Assembly: GCF_910577345.1 (NCBI RefSeq)
Contig: NZ_CAJTMT010000010.1
Location: 30,757 to 94,756 of the forward strand
Source of the DNA: an uncultured Duncaniella sp.
GTDB lineage: Bacteria > Bacteroidota > Bacteroidia > Bacteroidales > Muribaculaceae
Length of the DNA: 64,000 nt
Direction of reading: 5' to 3'
In this document: positions 17,082-26,215 of the stretch, in pieces
Position numbering within the stretch: position 1 is the stretch's first letter
Layout: every line of letters begins with the position of its first letter
The notes under the pieces: generated by a model
Databases searched by the model: none
What the model was told of the DNA's origin: nothing
Seen by the model: only the letters and a program-made list of their open reading frames with translations
Made by a program: the position numbers and the translations under genes

Positions 17082-18659
17082 ATGGCTTTAAAAGACGAAA
17101 TAGCGCGTCGGCGCACATTTGCAATCATCTCGCACCCTGATGCCGGTAAGACCACACTGACTGAAAAACTTCTTCTTTTCGGTGGTGCTATCCATGTGGC
17201 AGGTGCAGTGAAATCAAACAAAATCAAGAAGACCGCGACCTCCGACTGGATGGAGATTGAAAAACAACGCGGTATCTCGGTGGCAACCTCGGTGATGGGT
17301 TTTAATTATGGAGATTACAAAATCAACATCCTCGACACTCCCGGTCACCAGGACTTTGCGGAGGATACCTACCGTACGCTGACTGCCGTTGACAGCGTAA
17401 TCATCGTTGTCGACGTAGCGAAGGGCGTCGAGCAACAGACCCGCAAACTGATGGAGGTGTGCCGAATGAGAAATACTCCGGTAATCATCTTTGTCAACAA
17501 GCTTGACCGTGAGGGCCGCGACCCGTTCGACATCCTCGACGAGCTTGAAAGTGAATTGAAAATCAAGGTCCGCCCGTTGTCGTGGCCTATTAATATAGGT
17601 GCGAAATTCAAAGGCGTTTACAATATCTTCGAACATTCGCTCGATCTGTTCACCCCCGACAAGCAGAGGGTGAGCGAGCGCGTGGAAATCGATTCGGTCG
17701 ATGACCCCCGTATTGACGAAAATGTCGGAGAAGTCGATGCAGCTAAGCTCCGTGAGGATCTTGAGCTTATCGAAGGTGTGTATCCCGAATTTGATGTCGA
17801 AGAGTATCTTGAAGGACGTGTAGCCCCCGTTTTCTTTGGCTCGGCCCTCAACACATTCGGTGTGAAGGAGCTGCTCGACTGTTTCGTGCAGATTGCGCCT
17901 GCTCCACGTGCGACAAATGCAGAGGAGCGTGAGATCAAACCCGACGAGGAAGGATTCTCAGGCTTCGTGTTCAAGATTCATGCGAATATGGACCCCAACC
18001 ACCGTTCGTGTATCGCCTTCGTTAAGGTTTGCTCCGGCAAATTCGAGCGCAATGCTCCTTATCGTCACATCCGTTCGGGAAAAACCATGAAATTTGCTGC
18101 TCCTACAGCGTTCATGGCTCAGAAGAAAAATATTGTCGACGAGGCATATCCCGGCGATATTGTCGGTATTCCCGACACCGGCAATTTCAAGATTGGCGAC
18201 ACTCTGACTTCGGGCGAGACACTTCATTTCAAGGGTCTGCCGAGCTTCTCGCCTGAGATGTTCAAGTATATCGAGAACAGTGACCCGATGAAGGCCAAGC
18301 AGCTCGACAAGGGTATACAGCAGCTTATGGACGAGGGCGTTGCGCAGCTCTTTGTCAACCAGTTCAATGGCCGTAAGATCATCGGTACAGTCGGGCAACT
18401 GCAGTTCGAGGTGATTCAATACCGTCTTCTCCACGAATATGGAGCACAGTGCCGCTGGGAGCCAATCTCGCTCTACAAAGCATGTTGGATTGAAAGCGAT
18501 GACGCCGAAGCACTTGCAGCCTTCAAGAAACGCAAATTCCAGTTCATGGCCGTGGACCGTGAAGGTCGCGACGTATTCCTCGCCGACTCAAACTATGTCC
18601 TCCAGATGGCCCAGAACGATTTTCCTAAGATCCGCTTCCATTTCACCTCGGAATTTTAA
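17082..18659 (+). CDS. prfC: Peptide chain release factor 3
   Basis: A 525-residue translational GTPase that recycles RF1/RF2 from the ribosome after termination. G1 is SHPDAGKTT, preceded by RRRTFAII. G2 lies in the EKQRGISVATSVMGF region, G3 is DTPGHQDFAEDTYRTL, and G4 is VNKLDREGRDPFD. The C-terminal RF3 domain is intact (FSPEMFKYIENSDPMKAKQL, then FQVEV-like GQLQFEVIQYRL). The start is set at MALKDEIARRRTF because homology begins there and the -7 box lies just upstream. Length is normal. A good terminator follows at 18703-18737. It is transcribed alone. Confidence 0.96.
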   Translation: MALKDEIARRRTFAIISHPDAGKTTLTEKLLLFGGAIHVAGAVKSNKIKKTATSDWMEIEKQRGISVATSVMGFNYGDYKINILDTPGHQDFAEDTYRTLTAVDSVIIVVDVAKGVEQQTRKLMEVCRMRNTPVIIFVNKLDREGRDPFDILDELESELKIKVRPLSWPINIGAKFKGVYNIFEHSLDLFTPDKQRVSERVEIDSVDDPRIDENVGEVDAAKLREDLELIEGVYPEFDVEEYLEGRVAPVFFGSALNTFGVKELLDCFVQIAPAPRATNAEEREIKPDEEGFSGFVFKIHANMDPNHRSCIAFVKVCSGKFERNAPYRHIRSGKTMKFAAPTAFMAQKKNIVDEAYPGDIVGIPDTGNFKIGDTLTSGETLHFKGLPSFSPEMFKYIENSDPMKAKQLDKGIQQLMDEGVAQLFVNQFNGRKIIGTVGQLQFEVIQYRLLHEYGAQCRWEPISLYKACWIESDDAEALAAFKKRKFQFMAVDREGRDVFLADSNYVLQMAQNDFPKIRFHFTSEF

Positions 18660-18702
18660 GGTATTTTTAACAAGCGCGGACAGTAACATCCCCACCACAC
18701 GA

Positions 18703-18737
18703 CCCCTCCACGGTAACTACACAATGCCGTGGAGGGG
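18703..18737 (+). terminator. Intrinsic terminator of prfC
   Basis: CCCCTCCACGG at 18703-18713 pairs perfectly with CCGTGGAGGGG at 18727-18737 (11 bp, 13-base loop), followed by TTTGGTTT. Confidence 0.8.
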
Positions 18738-18862
18738 TTTGGTTTATGCGTACGGGGGATTGGATGTCAGCGTGCAGTCATAAAATAATGGCTGAAACTA
18801 CTGTTGAGCAGTTCCAGCCGTAAGAGATAGGTATGTGCAGTTCAAAATCTATTCAGCGATTG

Positions 18863-19285
18863 TCATGAAACTGCCAGATATAGTTCTGATCCCATGGATT
18901 TAATGCCATTTTTAATAGTGGCCATCACATCTTCTTTAGGTTTCCATATACCATAAATAAATCTATCAAGTACAGCCTTAGGCATACCGATGTATTTTGC
19001 AACTTCGGCTATATCAAGCCAAGGACAGCGTCTGAATATTTCTGCAACTTCATTATCAGGATTGGGTTCCTGTATTTCCATAAATGATGCCACAGATAAA
19101 TCTTCGTCCAATGATTGCCAACGTACATATTCTCCGTTGCCCCAGATATAGAATTGCTGGCGCTCCACATTGTCTGCATCCTTTAAAACCGGGAAGGCCT
19201 CAAGAGGGCGACTGAAAATATTACCGGAAACCGAACGCATATAGATGCGACCATTATCAAACCATATTTCCTGAATCTTTTCCAT
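18863..19285 (-). CDS. DUF2442 domain protein, possible antitoxin partner
   Basis: A 140-residue small soluble protein. The N-terminal half carries the DUF2442 pattern: KIQEIWFDNGRIYMRSVSGN, SRPLEAFPVLKDA, then FYIWGNGEYVRWQSLDEDLS. The C-terminal half (about 90-140) looks helical with RCPWLDIAEVAKYIGMPKA, a helix-turn-helix-like DNA-binding stretch. An in-frame TTG at 19291 would overlap the upstream gene by four bases; the ATG at 19285, two bases after the upstream stop, is preferred. DUF2442 and DUF4160 genes commonly occur as adjacent pairs and have been suspected to be toxin-antitoxin modules. The role of each protein is inferred, not shown. Confidence 0.82.
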   Translation of the reverse strand: MEKIQEIWFDNGRIYMRSVSGNIFSRPLEAFPVLKDADNVERQQFYIWGNGEYVRWQSLDEDLSVASFMEIQEPNPDNEVAEIFRRCPWLDIAEVAKYIGMPKAVLDRFIYGIWKPKEDVMATIKNGIKSMGSELYLAVS

Positions 19286-19287
19286 AA

Positions 19288-19530
19288 TCAACAGTTATAT
19301 GAGTTATATTTGTTCCATACTTCAACGATTTCTTCGCTAAAATTGCTCACAAGTGCGAGAATCTTCTTTACTTTTGCAGTCTTGATGCCATCTGATTTGA
19401 TTATTTTTACTTCAGGATATACCTGTATCTTTGCAAATCCTCCTTCGGATTCGATATGAACATGAATAGGCTCATGATCGCCAGGGATGATAAAGGCGCG
19501 GATTCCGAAAAGGTCGAAAACTGTTGGCAT
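19288..19530 (-). CDS. DUF4160 domain protein, possible toxin partner
   Basis: An 80-residue protein with the full DUF4160 pattern: MPTVFDLFGIRAFIIPGDHE, then PIHVHIESEGGFAKIQV, and a helical C-terminus KKILALVSNFSEEIVEVWNKY. The HEPIHVH segment resembles a metal- or nucleotide-binding turn, but no activity is assigned to the family. It is the first gene of a two-gene unit with DUF2442 and is preceded by a consensus promoter at 19560-19591. The pair is moderately AT-rich and lies beside a decayed dinD gene, so it sits on an accessory patch. Confidence 0.85.
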   Translation of the reverse strand: MPTVFDLFGIRAFIIPGDHEPIHVHIESEGGFAKIQVYPEVKIIKSDGIKTAKVKKILALVSNFSEEIVEVWNKYNSYNC

Positions 19531-19559
19531 TTTTGATTCTTTTACTTTGTGGTCAACGA

Positions 19560-19591
19560 CAAAATTACTGAAAAGTAATCAACTTTGCAAA
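19560..19591 (-). promoter_or_regulatory. Promoter of the DUF4160-DUF2442 pair
   Basis: On the reverse strand TTTG at 19591-19588 and TAATTTTG at 19567-19560 are separated by exactly 20 bases, matching both Bacteroidota boxes. The transcript would begin about 20 bases before the DUF4160 ATG. Confidence 0.8.
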
Positions 19592-19615
19592 TTAACCGGA
19601 TGCTATTCCCAGTAG

Positions 19616-19951
19616 CCAAGAAAAGCCTGGTCTGGCGGCTATAATAGTGGCATTAGGTCTGCAGACCAATTCGTCCCTTTCGCCGAAAAGGTTTCAATTG
19701 GTTCAAGCGCTGAACATGAGATAGATAACATTAAAAAGAACCGCTATGCGTGCTATCGTGCAGTGCACAATTCTGATTCGTCTAAAACCATTATGGCTCA
19801 AGCACAAACGTATTTTGTGATGCAAACTCGTAGAGCAGAGAAAGAGCTTGACGAGTTGACTGAGTATGAAAGCAAAAGGCTCGTGCTACGTAGGGAGAGG
19901 CCAATAGGAGAAATTACAGTGGACAATAGGAAGCATTCTTCCATAATCTGA
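19616..19951 (+). pseudogene. dinD: dinD (DNA-damage-inducible protein D) remnant
   Basis: An open frame runs from just after a TAG at 19613 to the stop at 19951 with no convincing start at its head. It matches an internal stretch of DinD. Segments read NSGIRSADQFVPFAEKVSIG, then SSAEHEIDNIKKNRYACYRA, then AQAQTYFVMQTRRAEKELDE and YESKRLVLRRE. E. coli DinD has KIGSNAKRALKDIVLSRYAC and AAGQTYFAIQTRRQELADDE at the same positions. The N-terminal BRO-like part before this and the C-terminal half are missing, so about 110 of some 275 residues remain. Comparison is from memory. DinD relatives occur on prophages and islands, in keeping with an accessory patch. Confidence 0.75.
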
Positions 19952-19980
19952 AGGGCGGTATTGTGAAAATTTATTCTGCC

Positions 19981-22900
19981 TCAGGATTCGGCATTGTCTA
20001 CCGGGTTGTTTGTGCGGTAGTCGGAGGGGGAGAAGCCGGTGAAGCGTTTGAAGGCTGTCGAGAAGTGGGGTTGGGAGGTGAAGCCGACGCTGTAGGCAAT
20101 CTGTGAGATGTCGATGTCATTGCGGCGCAGGAGCTCGCAGGCTTTGCGCAGACGGATGTTGCGGATGAATTCGCTTGGGGTGAGGCCGAAGAGTTCTTTC
20201 ATCCTGCGGTTGAGGTGGGCACGGCTGAGACCGACTTGCTGACAGAGTTTCTCGACGTTGAGGTCGGGATCGTCGAGGTGGTCGTTGATTTCCTGCACGA
20301 TTTTGTCGATAAGCGCCTTGTCGTTTCCTTTCAGGATAGGGGTGTCGATGTTGCTGTCCTGCTGCTGGATGCCGGAGAATTTTCCTTTGAGACGCAGACG
20401 GTTGTCGATGAGGCTGTCTACAAGGGCGAGGAGTTCGTTGATATTGAACGGTTTCCCAATGTAACCATCGGCACCTTTGTCCCATCCGGCCATTCGGTCG
20501 GCCACGTCGTTTTTCGAGCTGAGGAGGATGACGGGAATATGGTTTGTCCCGACATTTGATTTCAATGTCTTCAGCAGGTGCAGACCATCCATTTCCGGCA
20601 TGACTACATCGCTGATTATAAGGTCGGGTGCCGAATTTGTGACACTGCGCATCGCTTCCTTTCCGTCGGAGGCTTCGGTGACCTGTCCTGTTGTGGAGAG
20701 AACATCGCTGAGATAGGCCCGGATTTCGGGATCGTCATCGACGACAAGAATTTTGACGGATGAAGCCTTGCGGGGGCGTTTGGTGTCGGGAATAGATGTG
20801 GAGGCAAGTTTTGGCTCAAACTTGATGGCGCGGGAGTGTTCTCCCTGCGGAACTGCTGCTTCGTGGTGGGCATCTGTAGCCGTGGAGCGGGCTTGACGGT
20901 AAGGAATACGGACAGTGAACCGGCTGCCTTTCGTGTCAGTGCGGTTGGATGCGGAGATTGTTCCGCCGTGGAGCTCGACGAGCTGGCGGCAGAGGTCCAG
21001 CCCGATTCCAAATCCAAGAGGCATTTCGCCCTTGTTGAATTTACCCTGATAGAAGCGGTCGAAAATCCGGTGGATGTTTTTCTCGTCGAGTCCGATGCCT
21101 GTATCAGTGACAGTGATTTCAGCGTAATCGCCGATGGTGGTGTCGATTCCGGTTGTGACGTTGACATTTATATCTCCGCCGGCAGGTGTATATTTGATGG
21201 CGTTGGAGAGGAGATTGACGAGCACCTTGTCGAAATTGTTGCGGTCAATCCACACATTCAATTGTGTCAAATCAGGCGAGGAGGTAGAGAAACTGAGTTT
21301 CTGCCGCTTTTCCTCCGCCTGGGTCTGGAATATTTCAACGAGGTCGCGTGTGAAACTTATCAGCTCCGTTTCCGAACGTTCGATTTCCATTTTACCCTTG
21401 TCAATCTTTCGAATGTCGAGGAGTTGATTGATAAGGGCGAGGATGCGGTTGGCATTCCTGTGGATTGCGTTGAGATTTTTGGCTGTCTCGGCATCATGGT
21501 CTTTTTTCATGATGCGTTCGAGCGGACCGAGAATCAGTGTGAGCGGTGAGCGTATTTCGTGGGAAACGTTGATGAAGAATTTGATCTTTTCTTCATTGAT
21601 GCGTTCGGTATTCTTTTTGCGCAGGACAATGACAGCCAACGTTATGAGCACACATATAAGTGCGCAGAAGAAAATTTTGACCGGAAGGGTGAGGTACCAC
21701 GGCGGAGTGACTGAAATTGTGATGGTCTTGACCTTTGAGAACTCTCCGTTTTCACCGGCGCGTATCTGCAGATGGACTTTCCCCGACTGGAAATGTGGCA
21801 GGGTGATGTAGTTGCTTCCCGGCGAAGTCGAAACCCAGTCGTTGACGATTCCCGGGATGCGCCATTGATAAATCAAGTTGTCGGTTGTGCGGAAATCGCG
21901 GGTCGACATCCGCAGGGTCAGAGGATTCTCCTTATAGGAGAGATTGATGTGCTCATCTCCGGACAGGATTTGTTTGTTTCCGGCCAGTGTGCGGCTCTCG
22001 CGCGTCACTTTTTCGCCGTTGAGATAGTAACCCGAAATGTATGTCTCATAGTCCATCGTCGGAGTTTTCAACGTGCGGGGGTTGAACAATGTCAGGCCGT
22101 TGTTGCCACCGAACAGAAGATTGACACCGTCGCCGGCAGTTGCTGCAGACGCATAGTCGATGTCGGCCATATTGTCGTTGGCGCGGAACACGGTGATGTT
22201 TCTCCGGCTGTCAATCCGGTTTATCCCGTCGTGGGTTCCGACCCATGCGTTGCCATCTTTGTCAAAGACTATTGACGAGAGCAGGATGTCGGAAAGTCCT
22301 TCGTTCGTAGTGAGTCGGGAGTGGGTGAAGTTGTCAGGGTCAATGATGAAAAGACCGTAGCTTGTCGCATCCCAGATTTTGCCGTCAGGTCCTTCGGCAA
22401 TGGCGTTGTGGACACCCTTGTTGAGCTGCGGATATTTTGCACTGATGGATGTGAGTTGCTTTGAGTCTACATCATAGACGGCAAGCGCACCGAACATACC
22501 GATCCATATTCTCCCGCGCGAATCACACAGGAGCGAAGATGTCCAACGCAGACTTGAAATGTCGTTATTTTCCTTAAGCTGCTCGGTTGCAAGTGTCGAA
22601 GGATTGACTTTCATGACGCCTCGGCCGTGTATTCCGAGATAAATGTCGCCGTTTTTGTCCTCTATGACCGGACGGGCTATATAACGTCCGGGGACGTTAA
22701 GGATCTGACGCGTTGATAGGGTGACAGGATCCACTTCGTAGAGTCCGTGGTTGTCCACTCCGATATAGATGCGTTTATGACGAGGAGAATATAGGATTGA
22801 ACTTATGGCTCCGCCAAAATTCTTTGAGTGTAGCAGTCGGCTGTATCTGTCGATGTTGGCCAACCGTCCGTCGTCAATGCCGACCCAGATAGTCTCGTCA

Positions 22901-23958
22901 CCGGGGACGGTGCATACGACTGTAGTTCCGCCGGAATAGTTCGGGAGAATGTTTTCGAGGCTCATGAAATTGAATGGGAGTCCATCAGCGGGAGCCATCA
23001 GTATTCCCTGATGCGAACATCCCAACCATAGATTTTTGCGGGGGTCTTCGTAAAGGGTGGATATGCGGGCTCTGTCAATGTTGACGAGCGGATTCCGACA
23101 TTCGCTGTAACGGGTGAGTTTACGGTCCCCCTTTTTGAGCTCGTAAAGTCCTCCTCCAACAGTCCCGACAAGAATGTCGCCATCGTGTGTGACTGTCGCA
23201 CTGTGCAGCACCGGATTTCCTTCTATGGCAACTTCCTCGAAAACGTCTGTGGTGGTATTCCAGATCCATGCCTTGTCATTGGTCGTGACAAAAATGTTTT
23301 TGTTGCCGTCGGGGAGAAGAATCTTGATGTATGAAGAGGCAGGATGATACATTCTGATTTGTCCATTGGCGGCAATTCGTATCACATCACCGTTGTGTGT
23401 GCCTCCGAGCAATTCACCGTTGGGACTTTCGGCGAGAGTGTTGATGCCCAGCATTTCCTGTTCAAGCGGCATATTTCTTACGGCCACAGGTTCCCCGGAT
23501 GAGAAATCAAGGACATAGAGCCAGACACCGGCTACCATAAAGAATATGTCGCCATTGGATTGTTGCATGATGTCCGAGATGTAACCTTTCAGTGTCGTGT
23601 TTGGAAGAGATATGCGTGTGAAAGAATCCGAGTCGGGATTGTAGAGGTTGAGGCCTTCGCATGTGGCCACCCATATACGGTCGGTCTCATCACGGATAAT
23701 CTTGATGATGCGGTTGTCGCTTAGTGATGTTTCCGACCTGTCGTCATGAAGATATTTGTCAAAGCTCGTTCCGTCGAAACGGAGCAGACCCGATTGTGTG
23801 CCGATCCAAAGTGAGCCGTCGCTGTCAAGGCAGAAACTGCTGTAGTTGGACGATACGAGACTCCGGTCGTTGAAGAGGCGGGTGTTGTGCATCGCCGTCA
23901 CATCTCCGACTGAAAGAACAAGCAATAAAAACGCAAATAATACTTTGATTGTACTCAT
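19981..23958 (-). CDS. Hybrid two-component system sensor/regulator (HTCS) of the PUL
   Basis: A 1325-residue one-protein signalling system. A signal peptide (about 1-22) is followed by a long periplasmic region of two-bladed beta-propeller repeats of the reg_prop type (for example DGSLWIGTQSGLLRFDG and KNLWLGCSHQGIL) and a Y_Y_Y domain. A membrane helix lies at about 758-779. Then come HisKA with SHEIRSPLTLILGPL (phospho-His about 800), HATPase (NLLSNAIKYTPAGG, TDTGIGL, GFGIGL), a receiver (LVVDDDPE, phospho-Asp about 1117, KPF lysine), and a C-terminal AraC-type DNA-binding domain (about 1220-1318). Such proteins bind oligosaccharides in the periplasm and activate the nearby PUL. It is divergent from the GH43/susCD genes, so arabinoxylan fragments are the likely signal. 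Confidence 0.95.
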   Translation of the reverse strand: MSTIKVLFAFLLLVLSVGDVTAMHNTRLFNDRSLVSSNYSSFCLDSDGSLWIGTQSGLLRFDGTSFDKYLHDDRSETSLSDNRIIKIIRDETDRIWVATCEGLNLYNPDSDSFTRISLPNTTLKGYISDIMQQSNGDIFFMVAGVWLYVLDFSSGEPVAVRNMPLEQEMLGINTLAESPNGELLGGTHNGDVIRIAANGQIRMYHPASSYIKILLPDGNKNIFVTTNDKAWIWNTTTDVFEEVAIEGNPVLHSATVTHDGDILVGTVGGGLYELKKGDRKLTRYSECRNPLVNIDRARISTLYEDPRKNLWLGCSHQGILMAPADGLPFNFMSLENILPNYSGGTTVVCTVPGDETIWVGIDDGRLANIDRYSRLLHSKNFGGAISSILYSPRHKRIYIGVDNHGLYEVDPVTLSTRQILNVPGRYIARPVIEDKNGDIYLGIHGRGVMKVNPSTLATEQLKENNDISSLRWTSSLLCDSRGRIWIGMFGALAVYDVDSKQLTSISAKYPQLNKGVHNAIAEGPDGKIWDATSYGLFIIDPDNFTHSRLTTNEGLSDILLSSIVFDKDGNAWVGTHDGINRIDSRRNITVFRANDNMADIDYASAATAGDGVNLLFGGNNGLTLFNPRTLKTPTMDYETYISGYYLNGEKVTRESRTLAGNKQILSGDEHINLSYKENPLTLRMSTRDFRTTDNLIYQWRIPGIVNDWVSTSPGSNYITLPHFQSGKVHLQIRAGENGEFSKVKTITISVTPPWYLTLPVKIFFCALICVLITLAVIVLRKKNTERINEEKIKFFINVSHEIRSPLTLILGPLERIMKKDHDAETAKNLNAIHRNANRILALINQLLDIRKIDKGKMEIERSETELISFTRDLVEIFQTQAEEKRQKLSFSTSSPDLTQLNVWIDRNNFDKVLVNLLSNAIKYTPAGGDINVNVTTGIDTTIGDYAEITVTDTGIGLDEKNIHRIFDRFYQGKFNKGEMPLGFGIGLDLCRQLVELHGGTISASNRTDTKGSRFTVRIPYRQARSTATDAHHEAAVPQGEHSRAIKFEPKLASTSIPDTKRPRKASSVKILVVDDDPEIRAYLSDVLSTTGQVTEASDGKEAMRSVTNSAPDLIISDVVMPEMDGLHLLKTLKSNVGTNHIPVILLSSKNDVADRMAGWDKGADGYIGKPFNINELLALVDSLIDNRLRLKGKFSGIQQQDSNIDTPILKGNDKALIDKIVQEINDHLDDPDLNVEKLCQQVGLSRAHLNRRMKELFGLTPSEFIRNIRLRKACELLRRNDIDISQIAYSVGFTSQPHFSTAFKRFTGFSPSDYRTNNPVDNAES

Positions 23959-23980
23959 AGTTTAGATTATCTGAACATTG

Positions 23981-23988
23981 CAAAATTA
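23981..23988 (-). promoter_or_regulatory. Probable -7 element of the HTCS gene
   Basis: TAATTTTG on the reverse strand lies 23 bases before the HTCS start. The -33 position has only TTTTC. The call rests mainly on the -7 box. Confidence 0.5.
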
Positions 23989-24137
23989 AGAAATTTTTTT
24001 GTTTGAAAATGAACTGCCGGAACCCAAAAGAAGGGGATGTTACAAATATTAATGCGAATGATGCAAATAGAAATGTCTGCAAATCGTTGATTTACCTCGA
24101 TGAGTGATAGGATAACGCGGATTAGAGTCTTTCGCGC

Positions 24138-24145
24138 TAATTTTG
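24138..24145 (+). promoter_or_regulatory. -7 element of the first GH43 gene
   Basis: TAATTTTG is an exact -7 match 60 bases before the ATG at 24206. No TTTG is found near -33, which would suit a promoter that needs an activator such as the divergent HTCS. The 247-bp gap between the two genes is the likely regulatory region. Confidence 0.55.
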
Positions 24146-24205
24146 CAATGTGAGAACCGCAGGCTTTTATGCCTTTCCTCGTTTAACCTTAAAATAGTAA
24201 AGTTT

Positions 24206-25795
24206 ATGATTAAAAAACTTGCCATACTTCTCATGCTTGTCGCATCAGTATCGTCCGTCGGGCGATGCGTGACAAATGAGTCGTTTACCAATCCCGTGAT
24301 ATGGGCCGATGTCCCTGACCCCGACGTCATCCGTGTTGGTGATGACTACTATATGGTATCGACGACCATGCATCTGATGCCCGGATGTCCGGTGATGCGC
24401 TCGAAGGATCTTGTCAATTGGGAGACTATCGGCTATGTCTTTGACCGCCTCACCGACACTCCACGCTATGACCTTGAAGGAGGAACTGTCTACGGAAAGG
24501 GACAGTGGGCGACATCGCTGCGCTACCATAATGGCAGATTCTATGTACTGTTCTCGCCCAACGACCAACCGTATAAATCCTATATATACACAACCGCCAA
24601 CCCGGCGGGGAAATGGGAGCTTGTTTGCCGCACCGACCATTTCCATGATGCATCGCTGCTGTTTGACGATGATGGCAGAGTCTATGTATATTATAATGGT
24701 GGCGAAATTCGCCTTCGGGAGCTGATGCCGGACCTTTCCGGTGTGAAGCCGGACGGGGTTGATACAGTTGTCATCCGTCCCGACTCCACGGAGACCGGTC
24801 TTCATGAAGGAAGCCGCGTCATCAAACACAATGGAAAGTATTATGCCTTTGTCATCTCATGGCCTTCAGGTCAGGCAAGGAGACAGCTTTGCTACAGGGC
24901 CGATAGCATTACCGGGCCTTACGAGAAAAAAGTTGTTCTCCAATCGGAATTCGGAGGATTTCCCTACGTCGGACAGGGATGTCTGGTCGACGGTGCTGAC
25001 GGAGACTGGTGGGGCATGATTTTTCAGGATCGCGGAGGAGTAGGGCGTATACTGACGCTCAACCCATGTCGTTGGACCGACGAATGGCCCATGCTCGGTG
25101 ATTCAGACGGCAAGGTTCCGGCTTCGGTTTGCAAGAAGCTCGTTCCGGTGACCGGCGATGGAATTGCCGCTTCCGATGAATTTTCCGACGGAAAGAAATC
25201 AATACTTTGGGAATGGAACCACAATCCGGTCGACGATGCTTGGTCGCTCACCGAGCGGAAAGGGCATCTGCGCCTGACCACGCCGCGTCTTTCCCGGAGC
25301 ATTTTCGATGCTCCGAACACGATTACCCAACGAATGGAAGGGCCGCAGTGCGAAGCTGAGATAAAGATGGATATATCCGGGATGAAACCGGGAGATGTTG
25401 CAGGCTTCGCTGCATTCAACGGTGATTCAGGACTCCTTTCAGTTGTTAAGGATTCGGATGGGACATGGCTTTCGGTCTCAACTTCTTCTGTAAGTCTTGG
25501 AGATGGACATGCAATTACCGATGTCAGCGACAGTGAAATCAGGCGTCTTCCTCTTCGGTCTGATTGCGTCTATCTCAGGATAGAGGCTGATTTCAGACCC
25601 GGACGCGACATAGCCCGCTTCCATTTCAGCACCGACGGAAAAAATTGGCAATCTGTAGGGACGGATTTCAAGATGATATTTGACTACCGCCGGTTCTTCA
25701 TGGGAACCCGTTTCGCCATCTATAATTACGCCACTCTGACACCGGGCGGATATGTCGACATTGATTATTTCAGATACAAACGTCTCCCCGGATAA
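24206..25795 (+). CDS. GH43 glycoside hydrolase with C-terminal beta-sandwich
   Basis: A 529-residue exported enzyme, probably a beta-xylosidase or alpha-L-arabinofuranosidase. After a signal peptide (KKLAILLMLVASVSS) the five-bladed propeller starts with NPVIWADVPDPDVIRVGDDY, holding the general-base Asp. The pKa-modulating Asp is in FHDASLLFD (about 148) and the acid Glu in TGLHEGSRVI (about 201). From about residue 330 a beta-sandwich of the GH43 C2 type follows (for example AGFAAFNGDSGLLSVV). The ATG at 24206 is chosen over an upstream start because the signal peptide begins there. It is the first gene divergent from the HTCS. Which sugar it removes cannot be told from the sequence. Confidence 0.9.
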   Translation: MIKKLAILLMLVASVSSVGRCVTNESFTNPVIWADVPDPDVIRVGDDYYMVSTTMHLMPGCPVMRSKDLVNWETIGYVFDRLTDTPRYDLEGGTVYGKGQWATSLRYHNGRFYVLFSPNDQPYKSYIYTTANPAGKWELVCRTDHFHDASLLFDDDGRVYVYYNGGEIRLRELMPDLSGVKPDGVDTVVIRPDSTETGLHEGSRVIKHNGKYYAFVISWPSGQARRQLCYRADSITGPYEKKVVLQSEFGGFPYVGQGCLVDGADGDWWGMIFQDRGGVGRILTLNPCRWTDEWPMLGDSDGKVPASVCKKLVPVTGDGIAASDEFSDGKKSILWEWNHNPVDDAWSLTERKGHLRLTTPRLSRSIFDAPNTITQRMEGPQCEAEIKMDISGMKPGDVAGFAAFNGDSGLLSVVKDSDGTWLSVSTSSVSLGDGHAITDVSDSEIRRLPLRSDCVYLRIEADFRPGRDIARFHFSTDGKNWQSVGTDFKMIFDYRRFFMGTRFAIYNYATLTPGGYVDIDYFRYKRLPG

Positions 25796-25976
25796 TATCA
25801 TCAGACATCACACTTATCTATTAAGTATAGTGAATAATCTTTTTTGATTAAGGTAAGCTTCTATTAAGAGTAATAAAGATTGTTTAAAGATTTGTTTTAT
25901 CTTGTATAGATTAATTTGACGTAGTTTTCTTTCATGTTTGCATTTTGGTAATACTACCTTTAAAGAACACACTACG

Positions 25977-26013
25977 CTGAAATGGCCGGAACGTGAGTTT
26001 CGGCCATTTTCAG
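25977..26013 (+). terminator. Hairpin between the two GH43 genes
   Basis: CTGAAATGGCCG at 25977-25988 pairs with CGGCCATTTTCAG at 26001-26013 with one bulged base. It lies 180 bases after the first GH43 gene, with only a weak U-rich stretch behind it. The rest of the 420-bp gap 25796-26215 is AT-rich and non-coding, with a -7 box at 26163. Confidence 0.5.
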
Positions 26014-26162
26014 TATGGCTATTTTCAATTCACTGGTATTTAGAGGCTTATTTTTGATCATGATATAAAAATGAACGGAAAAGATACAAATTCGAACGAT
26101 GGATGCTACGGATATGAAAGGAATGGAGCCATCCGGCAGCCGTCTCTCTGAGGTTAACAACA

Positions 26163-26170
26163 TAAATTTG
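26163..26170 (+). promoter_or_regulatory. -7 element of the second GH43 gene
   Basis: TAAATTTG matches TAnnTTTG 45 bases before the ATG at 26216. There is no -33 match, again fitting activator control. Confidence 0.55.
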
Positions 26171-26215
26171 CAATGTTTAACCAACCATCACAATCATCGA
26201 AAAAATTTCGGATTC

